Counted from the stretch's first letter, positions 23,261 through 36,194 are shown. The stretch is 64,000 nt of DNA from Prosapia bicincta (GCA_036971475.1 JBAIZL010000216.1:147501-211500); one strand, 5' to 3'. Program-made: numbers and translations. The notes: generated by a model not told the origin, from the letters alone.

Positions 23261-23508
23261 TCTGCCATCTCAGCACGCCTATTTATGTCCCTCCAAGTGG
23301 TATCCATCGCAGCTCCAGTGTGAGGAAACTGCCTCTCCACACAATCGTACTGCATTAATAGTTTACTGCCATTTCAGCACGCCTATTTATGTCCCTCCAA
23401 GTGGTATCCATCGCAGCTCCAGTGTGAGGAAACTGCCTCTCCACACAATCGTACTACATTAATAGTTTACTACCATCTCAGCACGCCTATTTATGTCCCT
23501 TCCTTTTC
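23261..23508. repeat. 104-bp tandem repeat, about 2.4 units
   Basis: CAGCACGCCTATTTATGTCC recurs at 23271, 23375 and 23479, with TGAGGAAACTGCCTCTCCAC between. The first two units are almost identical. The plus frame across it (23181-23462) has no recognised motif. Confidence 0.95.
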
Positions 23509-23883
23509 CGCCTCCAAGGTGGCTCTCAATACACATACTCAATATCAGAAACCTAACACTGAACGGTTCATTCAGTTATGTAAAGAAAACATCTTGTTTC
23601 ATTTCTTGGTACCATTTTCTGAGATATTAGCTTTTCGTTGTCATTATTTTTGGCGAGTATACGTGTGCTTCTATGAATTCGAAATATCGCTCAGGACTGA
23701 TGGGTTTAGTTGTTCTGGTCGTTGTTAGTGTTGATAGGACCATCCTGAATCGGGTCAAGTAAAACAATTCTTTTCGAAGCTAGAATATTTAAGAACGATA
23801 TTTTTATTATTAAATTATGTGTTTTTTTCCGATTCATATTAACTGTCTTGTTCAAATGTTCAATCTTTAATAGAATATTTTCA

Positions 23884-24245
23884 ACAATTGATTTATTCAA
23901 ATACATTTTTTTTACAGTGACACTTGATGCCATCCAGTTGTTATGAAGTATTAATTCGTTAAATAAATTTAAACAGAATTAATTTTAGTTTTATTTGCAA
24001 GAAACACTTTTCACAAAAAGGGCAAGGTATGCAATATAGTTATTTCGTCCCTCTTGTCTTGATATTAAGTGATAACATATGATTTCATAAAACAGTTGAT
24101 TTTATGTTGTAAGGTACGTGATATAACAGCTTTGTAACCCATAGGCAGGTACTTTGTTTATATTAATTGTAATTGTTTAATAAAAAGTATCTAAAAATTT
24201 AAAATAATTTTGATGACCTAAGAAGCAATTGAGTTTAAATTGTTT
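23884..24245 (+). repeat. Family A interspersed repeat, copy 7
   Basis: Forward copy: ACACTTGATG (23921), GGGCAAGGTATGCAATATAG (24018), GATAACATATGATTTCATAA (24070) and TGACCTAAG at 24214. The microsatellite end is truncated. Confidence 0.85.
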
Positions 24246-24637
24246 TTCTTTATATTGTCTGTTTTGAAAAAAGATTAAAATCAAATGCATATTAAAATTT
24301 ATATGTAACTTTAAAGTATTTTGTTAAAATAATTTATAAAGAAGATGTATTTTCGTTGAATACTGTTACGACACATATGTTTTTACTATTACAATTAAAC
24401 CTAATAGAGGATATTGCGAATATACCAGTACGTTCAAATTATTTCAAATACTCAAACCGTATTTGAGTCAGCTGTTCTTTAAGATTCATTTCTATAGTCT
24501 ACCAGACGTAATATTGAATGATGTTCAATTTTAAAAAATAGCAATAAGTGAAACAATAAATATAAACTTTCTTACGGAGTTTATGACGCAAACATTTTGA
24601 AATAATAAACAAGTAATATAAACAATTATTTTTTAAA

Positions 24638-24976
24638 GTCAATACCTTCTCTGGTCAACAAAGTGACGTATCATATGCTTTTAAACAGCTGTTCTACCAC
24701 ATATCCTATAACATAAAATCAGCTGTTTTATGAAATCTTATGTTATCACTTATTTTAAGCCAAATGGGACAAAATAACGATATAGCATAACTTATCCTTT
24801 TTTGAAAGGGTTTTCTCACCTATAAAACTAAAATTAAATAATTAAATGTAATTAATGAGTAATTATTATTTTTTTAAAAATTATTCACATCAAATGTCAT
24901 CTACTACAAGTTTAAAAAAATGTATTTGAACTTGAGTGGATGAATATAAAGTATTTTATTAATTATTGAAATTTTT

Positions 24977-25021
<45 letters not shown>

Positions 25022-25052
25022 AGGAGAGTGTAAACTAATAGAAATAAATAAA
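24638..25052 (-). repeat. Family A interspersed repeat, copy 8, with (TA)n
   Basis: Full-length reverse copy, with the right end at about 24638 (GTCAATACCTTCTCTGGTCA). Then come ACAGCTGTTCTACCACATA, AATCAGCTGTTTTATGAAAT and TTGAACTTGAGTGGATGAAT. A pure (TA)n follows at 24980-25019, then AGGAGAGTGTAAACTAATAG. It shows clearly that the microsatellite is inside the repeat. Confidence 0.92.
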
Positions 25053-25200
25053 TAAGGTTTAAAACAAATACCATGAAAGTTAAAATAAAAACTTCAAATC
25101 TTATTTATTTATAATAAAATATATACAAAATAAAATAATGTAGGCGAGGTTTAACAAGATAATGAGGCGTAAATGCGATGATGTGTTGTTGTTTGTAGTC

Positions 25201-27150
25201 TTAGTAATGAGAATATGCAGGAGCCGCATACTTCAGTACAGGAGCGGCGTACTTTACGACAGGAGCGGCGTATTTCACCTGCGCCGGGTGTTGGTTGTGC
25301 TCCCTATGCACGACTGCGTTGAACCCGTTGTGAGGATCCGCTGTGTACTCGACAACCCTCTTGGAACCGTCAGGCTCGACCAGACTGTAGCTGCCGTGGA
25401 CTACGTCTCCGTCGCGTTCCTCTTGTTGCGATTTGACGTCTCCGGTGTGGCCGTCATGTACGCTGTAGTCGAACTTGTACTGTGGATGAGGATCGTAGGG
25501 TTCCTCTTTGTAAGCGACGTGTTTGACTGGGGCGGCGTAAGCGACTGGTGCATGACCATATCCACCGTAGCCGCCATATTGTGCGGACACTGCAGCTATA
25601 AGCGCGAACACGGGAAGGATAAGCTGGAACAAGTAAAACATTATACGCATTGTGTTCAAAAATTGTTTACGGTACAAATAGTTTCGGTAGTTAAAATTGT
25701 TAGACGTATATATATATAGCCTGTCTCATAAAATTATGCCCCATCCACTATGATAACATATAAACACTATTTATTATTTTATAGGTAATTCTCAAACATG
25801 TTTGTATAATGGTAAATGTAAAAATAGTTCACTAAAAATCTCACTACGCAAATGCATTAATGCGTAGAGACTAGCTTCACCGATGGTGTTGCCTTCACCA
25901 GTGATTGACTTCTACCACCTGGTGCTAATTTAGTTAGTAGTAGCCAATAACTAATGAAAGCGACACGGTCGTCGAAACTAGTCTGTATGCATTAATAAAT
26001 TAGTGTGTAGTGAAATTTTTATTGAACAATTTTATTATTTACCGTTGAGAAATGTTCTCACTAACTAAGCTCTAATTAATTTAATGGTATCAATGTATTC
26101 TCATCGGCTGTCTTTGAAAGATTATTTTTGCTTTGAATTTTGATATAACATTACTTAATGTTGTACCTTGAGACACGGAAACATATGAGTTATTTGAGAA
26201 ACATAAATATTTAAAATACAGCGACTCGTAACTTCTGAATATTTATTACTATTGTTATTAACAGTAAGTATTCCATTGGTCAACAGTTAACACGTCATAC
26301 ATAAGGTTTTAACAGCTGTCAAGTACTGTATGCCAGAAGGAAACATAATGTATAACAGTAATTGTTGTACATAATACACAATAACCAAACACTTAAATAT
26401 CTTTAAGTATTTATTTGTTCGAAAACAAAACCACAAAAGATCAAAGTACCCTAAAAATAAGATACAATATTTATGATTTAAGTAATTTAACCAAAACTGA
26501 ATAATACGCTCCATGTGCTTGTAAAACAAATGACTAAAAACTTTGAAATGTTTCCATTCTTAACTCGAATATACATAATTTGTTCGCTTTAACTGAATAA
26601 CGAGGAATAATATAGACTTTAGAGCACTGTATGAAAATTTATTTTTAAGGAACGTAATCCTCTAAAATATTGGTGAAAAATACTTGTTGTAGAATTATAT
26701 AGATCACTTATAGAAATATTTCAAGACTATATTATAAAAGTAGGTCTAATTATTTTGGAATAAATAATAAGCCGGTTGGTTAATTATTTTAGATTGAACT
26801 TTTTAATAAACAAAAAAGTACAATTATAAATGAATAAAACCTTTTTAACCACAAAATATTTTTATTTATGTCCTAAATTAATTAATGTAGGACATTGTTG
26901 TAGACATTGTTGTACATTAATGTAGGACATTAAAATGTCTTTGTGATTTAAGAGACTTTATTTATTTATTATTATAAATTACACCACAGTTTCTCCGCCA
27001 TATTAACAACTACAATAATTCCATCGAACGTTAAAAAATCTGTTTGATAAACCACTAAGAAACGAGTTTTGATAGAGTTAGGTTTCCGACTGCATTATAT
27101 TAATCCCCTCGTGATAGTAAAATCAAGTTGTACCGTACCTTAAATGCCAT
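25201..27150 (-). CDS. CP4: RR-2 cuticular protein (two exons)
   Basis: Exons: 27139-27150 (ATGGCATTTAAG) and 25201-25623, with a 1,515-nt phase-0 intron (AG at 25625-25624). The product is 144 aa: signal peptide [18 protein letters not shown], then a Gly/Tyr stretch and [10 protein letters not shown]. The RR-2 domain begins [20 protein letters not shown] and ends [20 protein letters not shown]. The tail has AAPVVK/AAPVLK repeats ending AYSHY. The AAPV/A repeats are typical of arthropod cuticular proteins. The continuous frame up to 25677 extends past the acceptor CCAG|CTTATC and is intronic. A likely AATAAA lies at 25104-25109. Its intron hosts an inverted repeat (25785-26065). Confidence 0.93.
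25785..26065. repeat. Long inverted repeat in the CP4 intron
   Basis: Arms at about 25790-25890 and 25960-26063 match inversely (GGTAAAT...ATAGTTCA, TCACTACGCA...GCATTAATGC, GACTAGCTTC). The right arm contains GGTCGTCGAAACTAGTCTG and continues into the dispersed repeat also seen at 21998 and 52340. Confidence 0.75.
26815..26965. repeat. Decayed inverted repeat in the CP4 intron
   Basis: AATAAAACCTTTTTAACCAC at 26832 faces its diverged complement near 26935-26965 (ATTAAAATGTCTTTGTGATT). AATGTAGGACATTGTTGTA-type blocks are in between. The outer arms resemble those of the 6999-7250 hairpin, so it may be an older copy of that family. Confidence 0.5.
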
Positions 27151-27176
27151 GTTGCTTAGCCGGAGAAAAGCCAGGT

Positions 27177-27256
27177 ACTGATAGCAACAGAAGCTGACCC
27201 GGCTTATTTTATACTTTTCCCAATTCGATAATAAAAGCCGATCGGTGTCCTTTCAC
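27177..27256 (-). promoter_or_regulatory. CP4 core promoter: GTGAAAGG, TATA, initiator
   Basis: Sense strand: GTGAAAGG at 27249-27256, TATAAAA at 27207-27213 and TATCAGT at 27177-27183. The predicted start A at 27179 gives a 29-nt 5' UTR. TCAGT is the classic arthropod initiator. Confidence 0.8.
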
Positions 27257-27889
27257 TGCCTGTTGGTCAAGTGTGTTTGTTCCCAGATTAGAGCCGGCTC
27301 CAGTGTTTTTTGTGGACATGAACTTGACAACACGGCTCTGTTACGCAGCCTGCGCGAATGAATAGTGTGTAATTATAAGTAATCGGGCACAGCAAATAGG
27401 AATAATACAACATATGTACTTCGTTAATAATATAACATGTTTAATTTAATAAAACTTGTGTAATTTGCTGTTTTTACAAGACGTCTGATAAAGAGAATAT
27501 TATATCTTCCTCGTCTAAAATTTATTATACAGAAAGTTTAAAAGAAAAACATACTTTATATATTGCCTCTATAATAGAGTAAGTGTGTATCGTTATGGAA
27601 TGTGTGTCGGGGGTCTAATGGTATTAAAGGGACGTATAAGGATGTGTCTAGCATCTTAATAACTTTGCTGAGAAGGTGAGAATATTCCTTTATAATATAA
27701 CTATTTAGAAATGCGTTTAACAAAACAAAGCATGATTAGATGAGGTTTATTATATTGAGAATGGATTTTCCGGAAAATATTCATTGCTAGGAATTTTTAA
27801 TTACAAACAGGATAATATGTTTGTGGCGACTAAATGGGGAGTGAATGGGTGTGTTTGTGAAGAAAACTTGAAAGAAACAGAAGAGTGAG

Positions 27890-28480
27890 ATAAAAGGAGC
27901 ACCTTGCCTCTCGGCCCTTATCTTCGTTGCCAAATGACACTATCATGCAAAAACACAATCTTGTGCGGAGGTTATCTTCAGTCTAGCGTGTGAAATCTCT
28001 ATTCACCTCAAACTCGAGGGTGACTTGCGTCAGGTCCTCGACGGGGGGCTTGGTGCCACGACCCATAGTTCCAGAATGTAAGAGTCGTTGACCTTGCTGT
28101 AAGGCCTAGACTGCTCACCCCTGGGGCGAGACGACCTCCAACCAAGGACAGTGGTCCAGAACTATTCGGGACCAGTAGAACCTTCCGAACGGCCAGGTTT
28201 CCGTACCTCTATACCCCGTCTGATTTGTTCGGTCCAGGTAGTGCAATCGGACCTTTATCTACTCCCGGGTTGCCTTACCTAAGGGCCGGACCCCCAGACT
28301 GGAGATTGGTCCCACACATTACACTTTGATGCTGGAATCTACCCCCGGTAGCACCAAATAGTTTCCGAATGTTTTTTCAGCTGCTAGATGGACTCATCCT
28401 TTAACAATGGAATACCTATGGGCACTGGGGTAATGGACAGTGGAAGTGCAGTATTGGCTCCATTGCCTCCCTTTAAAGTA
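27890..28480. other. GC-rich island of unknown nature
   Basis: This block is clearly richer in G+C than its flanks (for example GACGGGGGGCTTGGTGCCAC, CCCGGGTTGCCTTACCTAAG). It has no long open frame on either strand. The longest start-initiated minus frame I noticed is about 25 codons (MGRGTKPPVEDL...), ending in a stop. It could be a decayed 5' end of a retrotransposon or an unannotated non-coding exon. I cannot decide. Confidence 0.4.
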
Positions 28481-29130
28481 TTACATAGCACAACTATACT
28501 TCTGCTTTCATAGGCAACTTCAACGGTAAAAATATGCATTACCACATACACGTCTAATATACTGATAGACAGTTAAAACTAATTATTATTAATCATCGCT
28601 ATTGCTGAATAAGGAAACATAGGTATGAACGCTGGTAAATCTAGAAAGTTTAAACAATCGCAAGGACTTTAATATTTAGGGTTCTCTTTACTGTCACGTT
28701 AAAAAATAGCTGAATACTTCAAGGGTAAACCTATTGCACTTACTTTATCCTTAAGGAGACTGTCGCTTTTTCTAGTATTTCTTGAATATTTATAATATAC
28801 AACATCAATATAAAACAATAAACACACACACATTGATATACTCATGCTGTTACCCTTGGGAATATTGGTACCTTTGAGTCCTTTTCTGCCTTTCCTAACA
28901 ATAATAATTATTCTTTGTTTACTCGTTTCGGAATGACTCCATTTTCAAAACTTTAACTACACTATTTTACTGTAATAGACTGTAGTTGAAATTGTATTTC
29001 ACTTCTTTTTTATTAATTACATACAACTAAACCACTACTACTAGCGTATATTTTATTCATACAGACACACACGAGTTGAGTGCTCGATTTCAAACTTGTA
29101 GTCCTACGGTCCGAATCCAATCTGAAGACA
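28480..29130. other. Gene-free stretch
   Basis: No gene recognised. A GGTCCGAATCC word at about 29108 resembles a polymerase III box B but has no convincing box A. Confidence 0.4.
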
Positions 29131-29136
29131 TAAACT

Positions 29137-29330
29137 TTTTTAAATTTAATTAATTAATTTATATTAGAAACAGCTGTGATAACATCAAGTGTCATGCACT
29201 ACAGCTTAAAAAAAAATATTTGAACTTGAGTGGATGAATAAAAAAGTATTTAATAACGATTTAAATTTGAACAACATAACTTCTTGAGAGAAAGAGAGAG
29301 AGAGAGAAAGAGTATGAACTAATTGAATAG
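29137..29330 (-). repeat. Family A fragment, copy 9, with (GA)n
   Basis: Left-end part in reverse: TTTGAACTTGAGTGGATGAA (29218), then (GA)n at 29288-29312 where copies 8, 14 and 15 carry (TA)n, then AGTATGAACTAATTGAATAG. Confidence 0.8.
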
Positions 29331-29339
29331 TAAGTGCCT

Positions 29340-31020
29340 AAAGTCTGATGACCGGACTGAGGTTAATAATATACGTTGGATCGTAGTGCTGGCCACATTG
29401 CCTACCCTTTATGTCATGTCTCTCGCAAGTTTACCTTCACTCTCTCTTTATACGAATAATAATATTATAAAATTGTATTTTAAAATACAAATTTGTGCAC
29501 AAACTATTAGTTTAATTACTGTACAAGGTTGTTGTCTTTTTACACAATTAGGAATTTGTACATAGGAAATGAAAACTCTATTTCAAAGTGACTGGAAAGA
29601 AGTATTTGCTCCGGTTTCTTGATATGCTTTGAATAGGTTAGTCTCTGTGGTACCGATTATCCTCTCTTTTGGCATAAATGCATATGCTGTGACAGCGGCC
29701 ATAGTGGGGCTTTTCACGAGTCTTGAGCCACTTGTACTGTTCCGAATGTTGAGTGATTTATCCCAAGGTGAGTTTAGCAATCCCCCAAACTAAATATGGT
29801 CAAGTCCTGGCGATGTACCCTGTAGGTGTTGGCATAATAACTGTTCTACAATGTTTTTAAAAGAATAAAAAGTCTATAAGCTACAACCAGTTGTGTTAAC
29901 TCTCTTAAAAATTATTGTCTTTCTGGATTACGAGGGACATTTAACAATAGTTGAGTAGATTCATACCAGCTGTGTTTCTTTTTACAAATTTGTTTTTCAA
30001 CCAATCAAGAAATGACCACTATTAATGTGTGCAGCAGGGGCACCTACCACAGGTGACAATATCCACGGATTCCTTATTTAAGTTTCCCCTTCTTTAGGGA
30101 AAACGGCGAAAGAAATGTCGCTTTGCCACTGGCGGAGAACACGTCGGAGATAGTTTCGCACAACTTGTGACTGGACATTTGCTTGCTAAAACACTGCCAG
30201 GCTTTTTGCGTGTAGCCGCTGCAACCGGTTTTTTCTGTTCTGTAAGTATGTCTTGATTTCCCGTCAAAGTGGTCTTAGTGTATTCAGATATTTGACCCTT
30301 TTAGTGCCCCTACTTACCCCATACGAGTTATGCCTTCCGTATTTGGAACGATTCAACAGCAGTTGATCTGGTCATTATCGGCTTTTCTGCTTGTATACCG
30401 AAGGTGTTTGCTTTAGTTAACCTTCCTGGTTACCCATATGCAGTACTCTTTATTAAATCTCCTCATTCCTTTTATCTCCTTAAAATAAACGGAAAATTAT
30501 GTTTCTTAATATCATTAACTTCTTTCCTATTTAATATCAGTCAGTTACGCCACGAACTGCCCCTTTCGAACACTTCTTTTAAGGGTATTTTTCACTGAAA
30601 TATTACAACACCATTTAATTATAATAAAACCTCTGAGTTTCCGTTGTGAGATCGGGCGATGAACAAATCATTACGGATACTCACTGGTAGTAGTTATCCT
30701 TACTTTAAATAGATAATACGAATTAGGAATAATTTATTTCTTGGACGCGTTTCGGTAAACATCATCATAATCAAAGAGCTAATATAACATCTGAAAGACA
30801 ACTGAGATTAGATATCCTCACTGAGCTCAATGACTGAGTATAGTTTGGATATTGTATCAGCTGTACTTGTGATGAAAATGACCGCGCTATTAACTCACAT
30901 TTCTGGAAACATTTTTCGGTTGGGGTTGGTGTTTATTTTTATTAAAATACCTTTTACATTAAATTTAAACATCTTGCATTGAGATTATAGTTTAAAAATT
31001 CGCACAGCTTTCAGTCGCGT
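29340..31020. other. Gene-free stretch upstream of CP4
   Basis: No gene recognised. The frames at 29323-29565, 29583-29780 and 30404-30598 lack motifs. At about 30735-30780, GACGCGTTTCGGTAAACATCATCAT resembles (inverted) the ends of the Penelope-like/hairpin elements. Confidence 0.4.
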
Positions 31021-31047
31021 CCACATCTTCAATCCATTGTACCGTCT

Positions 31048-31845
31048 ACTAATCTACTGCTAGTTGCGGCTCCTGGTACGGGAGAACCGCATGACCGCCC
31101 AGGGCTCAGCATCAGAGATCTACTGCTAGTTGCGGTTCTTTGTACGGAAGAATCGCATGACCGCCCAAGGCTCCGCATCAGAGATCTACTACTAGCGGCG
31201 GTTCCAGGTACGGGAAAACCGCATGACCACCCAGGGCTCCACATCAGAGATCTATTGGTAGCGGCGGTTCCTGCTGGAGATCCGCATGACCACCCAGGGC
31301 TCCCCATCAGAGATCTGCTGCTAGCGGCGGTTCCAGGTACGGGAGAACCGCATTACCGCCCAGGGCTCCGCATCAGAGATCTACTACTAGCGGCGGTCCC
31401 AGGTACGAGAGAACCGCATGACCGCCCAGGGCACCGCATCAGAGATCTACTGCTAGCGGCGGCTTCTGGTACGGGAGAACCGCATGACAGCCCTGGGCTC
31501 CGCATCAATGGTCTATGCTAGCGGTGGTTCCTGGTACGGGAGAACCGCATGACCGACCAGGGCTCCGCATCAGAGATCTACTGCTAGCGGCGGTTCCTGG
31601 TACGGGAGAACCGCATGACCGCTCAGGGCTCCGCATCAGAGATTTACTGCTAGTTGCGGTTCCTGGTACGGGAAAACCGCATGACCGCCCAGGGCTCCGC
31701 ATCAGAGATCTACTGCTAGCGGCGGTTCCTGGTATGGGAGAACCGCATGACCGCTCTGGGCTCCGGATCAGAGATCTACTGCTAGTTGCGGTTCCTGGTA
31801 CGGGAAAACCGCATGACCGCCCAGGGCTTCGCATCAGAGATTTGT
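31048..31845. repeat. 66-bp GC-rich tandem array, 12 units
   Basis: AGATCT-type unit boundaries fall at 31116, 31182, 31248, 31311, 31377, 31443, 31508, 31574, 31640, 31706, 31772 and 31838. Each unit has CTGCTAGCGGCGGTTCCTGG, GGGAGAACCGCATGACCGCC and AGGGCTCCGCATCAG. Periods are 66 except one of 63 and one of 65. Because 66 is a multiple of three, frames of 88-116 codons stay open on both strands (unit LLLAAVPGTGEPHDRPGLRI on plus). No unique coding sequence flanks it, so I treat these frames as by-products. Confidence 0.96.
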
Positions 31846-31849
31846 GCTT

Positions 31850-32570
31850 ACCAAATATTTTTTAATGCAATGTCTTTTATAATAATGTTTGAAATGACAG
31901 TGGGCAACTCACCACGATTATTTTCTTGTGTGTTCCCTCCTTACTTTTATTGTTTTTATTGCATTTTACTATATATATATTCACTTGAAGCACTTGAACA
32001 TATATTAATAATGCAAGTGACATTAGTTTGGCCATTGAGGACGGGGATATGTATTCCATTGTCAACCGTAACTGGCCTCTTTGTTGTTTTAGCTTAGGTT
32101 GGGGCGGGTTAGGACAGTAATATTAGGTGATTTTTTAAAGACTATTGAAAATTATAATGTAAAAAGTGTGTGTAAGTTATAATGTAATTGGGTGTTAAAT
32201 ATGTATGTTTTTGTGTAGTTTGATATGTTTGTGTATTTCATATTTTAATATTGCGTAGCGTGGGTTATTATGTTTTTTATTTATAGCTTTGATGTTATAT
32301 TTGTGTAGTTGTAATTTGTGATATGAAATGTTCAATGATTAAAAAAAAAGTTTTAAAACTCTTCAGTGAGGCGTAGCTCCCAAATCGCCTTATTATCCAT
32401 CACTATATGCTATAATCTGCCTAAAGAATCATCACAACTTCTATTCAGGTTAATTTATTGCAAATCAATAAATGTTTAATGAGATAGCAATTAATAACTC
32501 TCGGAGGCCTGTACAATAACATAAAGCATTATTGACGGAGAGCGTAGTTCCATTGAACCACGTGATACAT
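31850..32570. other. Gene-free stretch
   Basis: No gene recognised. AT-rich, with a poly-A run at about 32341. Confidence 0.4.
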
Positions 32571-33150
32571 AAGGATAATACGGTACTACACGCCGTTCCA
32601 ACCGAAATATTTAAGCAACAGGGAGCACCTGTATCACCACGTATCTATAACAACTTTACGTTTCTTTTAAAAATATAAACGTTTACTTTTTGTTGTACTT
32701 TTATTATTTTCATTGATTTGTATTTTTAAATTCTAATTATCTTTTTAAATCTTATTTTCAATAATTATAATTTCGAAATCTTTTTGCTGTTCATGACGAG
32801 CTAGTTGTTAACTACTTATTACACTTTTGCTATTACTTGCGACCAGTTTTTTTATTAACTAAAGGTTATTAAATTGTTAATTTACACTTGGAGGACCAAT
32901 TTAATCCAGCATTAATGTATGAAAAGATAAGATGTTTGTAATAAGGGAAACAGTTGCAACATCGTAAGGTAAACCTTACTTTATGTTCAGTAAAATGTAA
33001 ATAAATCATAGAATTAGAAATTTTAATATTTTTTTATTTTGAACATATTTACAACGAAAGGTACTTGAGTGATCGTGTTACACTTAAACGTGTACAGTAA
33101 AGTAAAAAAAAATGGCGTGCGTGATGATGATGGGGGCGTGATGAAAGTGT

Positions 33151-35017
33151 CTAGTACTTGGAAGAGTACGAAGAGTACGAGGAAGATCCGCCGTATGAGG
33201 ACCCGTAGGATGGGGCGGCGTACTTGACTACGGGGGCGGCGTAGCTTACAACAGGTGCGGCGTACTTGACTACGGGAGCGGCGTATTTGACAGCCGGGGC
33301 GCTGTAGCCGGCCGGGTGTTGGTTGTGTTCCCTGTGGACGACAGCGTTGAACCCGTTGTGAGGATCGGCCGTGTACTCAACAACTCTCTTGGAACCGTCA
33401 GGCTCGACCAGGCTGTAGCTGCCGTGGACTACGTCTCCATCCCTGCTCTCAGACTGGCTCTTGACGTCGCCGGTGTGGCCATCGTGTACGCTGTATTCGA
33501 ACTTGTATTGAGGGTTAGGATCGTATGGTTCTTCTTTGTAGGCCACGTGTCCTCCATAGCCTCCATGTCCTCCATAGCCTCCATACTGCGGAGCGGCCAA
33601 TGTGGCTGAAGCAATTGCGCAGAATGCGACGACAATCTACAACACAGAAACACGTTCGTTCTCTAGTTATAATCTAATATCTTACTAATATTTAAGAAAC
33701 TAAAGCTGTGCATGTTATTCTTGTAAACGTCTTACTTTTTTGTGTTTTTGTAAGTTTACAATTTTGAAAATTGTACTTCATCAATTTTCGTAGGCTATCG
33801 CCTATATTTTGATATTTTTCTTGGCAATTTTTATTTATTTCCTGATTGTAAAATGATTACAAGAGTAAATTTATTATTATTATTATTATAAATACATGAC
33901 AGTGGTATTTTCTAACATTATATTCCATTTAAAAACCGTTTAACAATTTATTTTGTTTTAATTCTTACTATTAGTATACAGTCTTTTTATATATATAGCT
34001 TGTAAAAATTTACAATCGTTAGTAAACATGTTTTAATTTATCTACTCAAATTCAAATACATTTTTTAAAACCTATGGTTGACACTTGACGTTAATTCATT
34101 TAATTCAAATATTATTTCAATAAGTAAATTTAATAATGATTTAAGTTTAGTTTTACACTGCAAGAGAAAACCTTTTCACAAAAGAGCAAGGTATGCAATA
34201 TAGTTTTCTGCCCAATTTGGCATAAAATTAGTGATAACATTTGATTTCATAAAACAGCTGATTATATGTTATAGGTAACATAAAATGTTGTGTGTAACCG
34301 GTTATAGGTTGTGTGGTAACAGCGGTTTTAACGCATAGGTTATGTTACGTTATTTATAATAATTGTATATATTTAATAAAAAGTAACAAAAATAAAACTT
34401 TTCTTTATTGACCTAGGTGGGAATTGACTTTACAATTTTTTTGTTTATATTACTTCTTTTCCTAAAAAGTCGTTGCATGTTGTTTACTTCTACTACCAGG
34501 CTGCAAAAATATATGTTATAAAATTACTAACTTTATACATAAAATCTCTTAATCGCAGTTATCAGTCTGTCAATATTGACGGTTAATAATTTATTATTTG
34601 AGAAAAATAAATATTTTATACGTACTACGATGTGAACATTTCTCTATACTAGAACTTTCTTATTGTCTAAATAAGGGCCAAAACCGATTAAGGTCTAAAT
34701 AGCTGTAGGACGCATCTTTCAAAACAATGGTCCTCATTTAGTCAAAAAGAAAGTGCTACAATAAACAAGTGTAATTAGTGACTCAATTTTAAATTGAAAA
34801 TAATAAATCTTTGGTATGATATATTTTATAGTTATGAACATCTTTACAAAATGAGTTACCAAGAACATGCACAAATACGTAACGTGCTAGAAACCTGACA
34901 AGAAATAAATATTGCCGTGAAAAACTGTGTATTTATTTATAAACTAATGTGTATTTTACGATATATTTTTCTATGGACACGTATATTCCGAACGCTAGCA
35001 CATACCTTGAAAGCCAT
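33151..35017 (-). CDS. CP5: RR-2 cuticular protein (two exons)
   Basis: Exons: 35006-35017 (ATGGCTTTCAAG) and 33151-33636, with a 1,369-nt phase-0 intron (AG at 33638-33637). The product is 165 aa: signal peptide [18 protein letters not shown], then [16 protein letters not shown]. The RR-2 domain begins [20 protein letters not shown] and ends [20 protein letters not shown]. The tail has four AAPxV blocks ([20 protein letters not shown]...) and a Ser/Tyr/Gly end [10 protein letters not shown]. The mature protein is identical to CP6. A likely AATAAA lies at 33033-33038. The intron contains a Family A repeat. Confidence 0.94.
33990..34443 (+). repeat. Family A interspersed repeat, copy 10 (in the CP5 intron)
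   Basis: Forward copy: short (TA)5 at about 33987, TTACAATCGTTAGTAAA, GAGCAAGGTATGCAATATAG (34180), ATTTCATAAAACAGCTGATT and ACCTAGGTGGGAATTGACTT at about 34411. A local ~40-bp duplication of the TTATAGGT segment (34270-34330) is not in the CP6 copy. Confidence 0.9.
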
Positions 35018-35043
35018 GTTGCTATTCCAAATTGAAAGCACCA

Positions 35044-35127
35044 AATGATAGTGATACCATACCGCCGTCCATTTTTATACTTAAATCGCAGTTAATTGAA
35101 ATTGCCGTGTCCAGCTGTCCCTTTCAC
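35044..35127 (-). promoter_or_regulatory. CP5 core promoter: GTGAAAGG, TATA, initiator
   Basis: Sense strand: GTGAAAGG at 35120-35127, TATAAAA at 35073-35079 and TATCATT at 35044-35050. Confidence 0.78.
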
Positions 35128-35497
35128 TTGTCCAGCCATGCAGTTCACCTAATTACAGACCCTTACACTCGCACACGCACGCATACATTCACGTGAATGA
35201 ACGCGACAAACTCATTGTTGAACTTGACACACTAGTTACGCTACGGTTTTTCACCCGTTTCCTGGTGGAGGTAGCAACGTAACTTCGCCGTCGTAACTAA
35301 GCTTCCAAGTTTATGGTTGACTTCTGCTGTAAAATCCTGGTGTTAGTGCAACGTGAACTAGTGTAATCTGGTGGTCGTGGAGGTTTTTTTACACTATATA
35401 ATGAGATTATTTACAAATTAAAATATTTTATAGTACCCGAGCTTTAGAGCTGCTCGTGCGTTTACAGACGTTTTGATAATAGAATGCTTATAAACGC

Positions 35498-35502
<5 letters not shown>

Positions 35503-35555
<53 letters not shown>

Positions 35556-36194
35556 TCGTAATATGTATTCTCGTGTATTAATAAAGAACATAAGTCAAAA
35601 TACAAATAAAAGAATTATAATTGAATTTACAATTCAAAGCTTTTCGTTGGCTAACAGTAACAACGTCATCAGGAATATTAAACAATTAAAATGAACATAT
35701 GTGCAAATTACATCAAATAAATAGTTATGCCAAATCAATTACAATGCTGTTAAACTTTAATTTTATAATACATAGTTTATATGTATTATATGTACATATA
35801 TATATATACAATATATAAGTTTTATACAATATATAAGTTTTATAATACATAAATAAATAGTATTATATTTATGTATTTCTAAAGCTTCATAAATATTCAT
35901 TCTCAGGCCTTTGTTAATTTCTTTTATAAGTATCATATTATCTATATTAGGAAATAAGTGATTATTATTAATACAATGACTAGCAAAATTTGATTTATAA
36001 ATTTCTGGCTTTTTATTATGCATTAAAATGCTCTTTATAGCTATTTTAAAGTTTTTTCTTTTTTTTTTTTTTTTTAGTTTGTCTTATATAAATTAGTTTG
36101 TCTAATTTGCACATATGATGATGTTGGTACTGTTAGCCAACGTTTGAATTGTAAATTAAATTATAATTCTTGTATTTGTATTTTGACTTATGTT

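Noticed and set aside
31255..31865. Open frames in the 66-bp array as genes
   Set aside because: Open on both strands, broken by a 65-bp unit, no flanking coding sequence.
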